In this document: positions 63,593 to 64,000 of the stretch, in pieces
Numbering within the stretch: the first letter of the stretch is position 1
Layout of the letters: each line of letters opens with the position of its first letter
Program-made: the position numbers and the translations under genes
The notes under the pieces: generated by a model
Database searches by the model: none
The model's input: the letters and a program-made list of their open reading frames with translations, nothing else
What the model was told of the DNA's origin: nothing
NCBI RefSeq assembly: GCF_002204185.1
Contig: NZ_MXPU01000007.1
Coordinates: 62,001 to 126,000, forward strand
Origin: Rhizobium esperanzae
GTDB taxonomy: Bacteria; Pseudomonadota; Alphaproteobacteria; Rhizobiales; Rhizobiaceae
Direction: 5' to 3'
DNA: 64,000 nucleotides

Positions 63593-64000
63593 ATGGCAAG
63601 CGCCGACCAGTTGATCAACGCCTTCACCACGCTCATCGTCACCATCGACCCACCGGGGCTCGCACCGCTCTTCCTGGGGCTGACGATCGGCATGAGCCGG
63701 GCCGAGCGCCGGCAGGTGGCGTTGCGCGGCTCGACCATCGCCTTCATCATCCTTGCCGTCTTCGCCCTGTTCGGCGCAGGTGTGCTCGGCGTGCTCGGCA
63801 TCTCGATCGGCGCCTTCCGCCTCGCCGGCGGGCTCTTGCTCTTCTGGATCGCCTTCGAGATGGTGTTCGAGAAGCGGCAGGACCGCAAGGAGAAGGCGAC
63901 CGAGGTGGCGATCACCAAGGATCATATCGAGAATATCGCCGTCTTTCCCCTCGCCCTGCCGCTGATTGCCGGCCCCGGTGCGATCTCGGCAACCATCCTG
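63593..64000 (+). CDS. MarC-family (UPF0056) membrane protein, partial
   Basis: The gene starts at the ATG at 63593 with CGGAGAGACG upstream and runs off the right edge with 136 residues visible. INAFTTLIVTIDPPGLAPLFLGLTIGM, GISIGAFRLAGGLLLFWIAFEMVF and FPLALPLIAGPGAISATIL match MarC helices and the PPG/GPG motifs. The family's role is still unclear. Divergent from gyrA across about 235 bases. Confidence 0.88.
   Translation, partial: MASADQLINAFTTLIVTIDPPGLAPLFLGLTIGMSRAERRQVALRGSTIAFIILAVFALFGAGVLGVLGISIGAFRLAGGLLLFWIAFEMVFEKRQDRKEKATEVAITKDHIENIAVFPLALPLIAGPGAISATIL

Overview
The window reads as chromosomal DNA of a Rhizobium-type alphaproteobacterium (R. leguminosarum/etli group is the best guess). 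The basis is GC-rich codon use, the conserved blocks rlpA-dac-tmk-holB-metG-tatD-MBL and gyrA / coaD-ppiA-ppiB-queA-tgt, abundant solute-binding ABC operons, and a LexA box of the alphaproteobacterial GAAC-N7-GAAC type. The genus is inferred from families and gene order recalled from knowledge, not from any search.

Positions 1-11,320 are accessory. A SIR2 NADase and a HerA ATPase form a translationally coupled pair (the SIR2-HerA antiphage type), with a small KTSC-domain gene directly abutting as a third member. Next come a phage-like helix-turn-helix protein, a five-gene run of small envelope or unknown proteins (5010-6455), a stand-alone ATP-dependent DNA ligase, and a divergent gene train carrying an SRAP (HMCES/YedK-type) protein and a thermonuclease-fold protein. 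A perfect LexA box lies between the ligase and that train. The region ends with a frameshifted DUF2750 gene, a sunset-domain protein, an intact tRNA-Ser(UGA) and the broken 5' half of a second tRNA-Ser. No integrase or transposase is visible, so the island boundaries are not settled.

Positions 11,488-28,710 carry a VCBS-like secreted protein, then the core block: RlpA, a D,D-carboxypeptidase homologue with altered motifs, thymidylate kinase, DNA polymerase III delta', a TauE-type permease, methionyl-tRNA synthetase, a TatD nuclease and a metallo-hydrolase. After these come TerC, stress-related proteins, an MscS channel, a GNAT enzyme and a CHASE-GGDEF-EAL protein.

Positions 28,716-38,396 form one catabolic locus around a GntR regulator: ureohydrolase, amino-acid binding protein, class III aminotransferase, gamma-glutamyltransferase and semialdehyde dehydrogenase on one side, and two permeases plus an ATPase on the other. 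The set fits uptake of a guanidino or polyamine-like compound and its conversion to succinate. From 38,565 to 46,494 there are a multidomain class III cyclase, a peroxiredoxin-like protein, a winged-helix/TPR regulator, an MFS transporter and a LacI regulator.

Positions 46,563-51,393 hold a sugar or glycerol-phosphate ABC operon that is decaying: one permease has an in-frame TAG, the ATPase has lost its 5' end and carries a frameshift, and a deletion fuses the upstream phosphoesterase to it. The rest is an HxlR-FabF pair, small proteins, queuosine genes (tgt, queA), two cyclophilins, coaD, three very small ORFs, gyrA and the start of a MarC-family gene.
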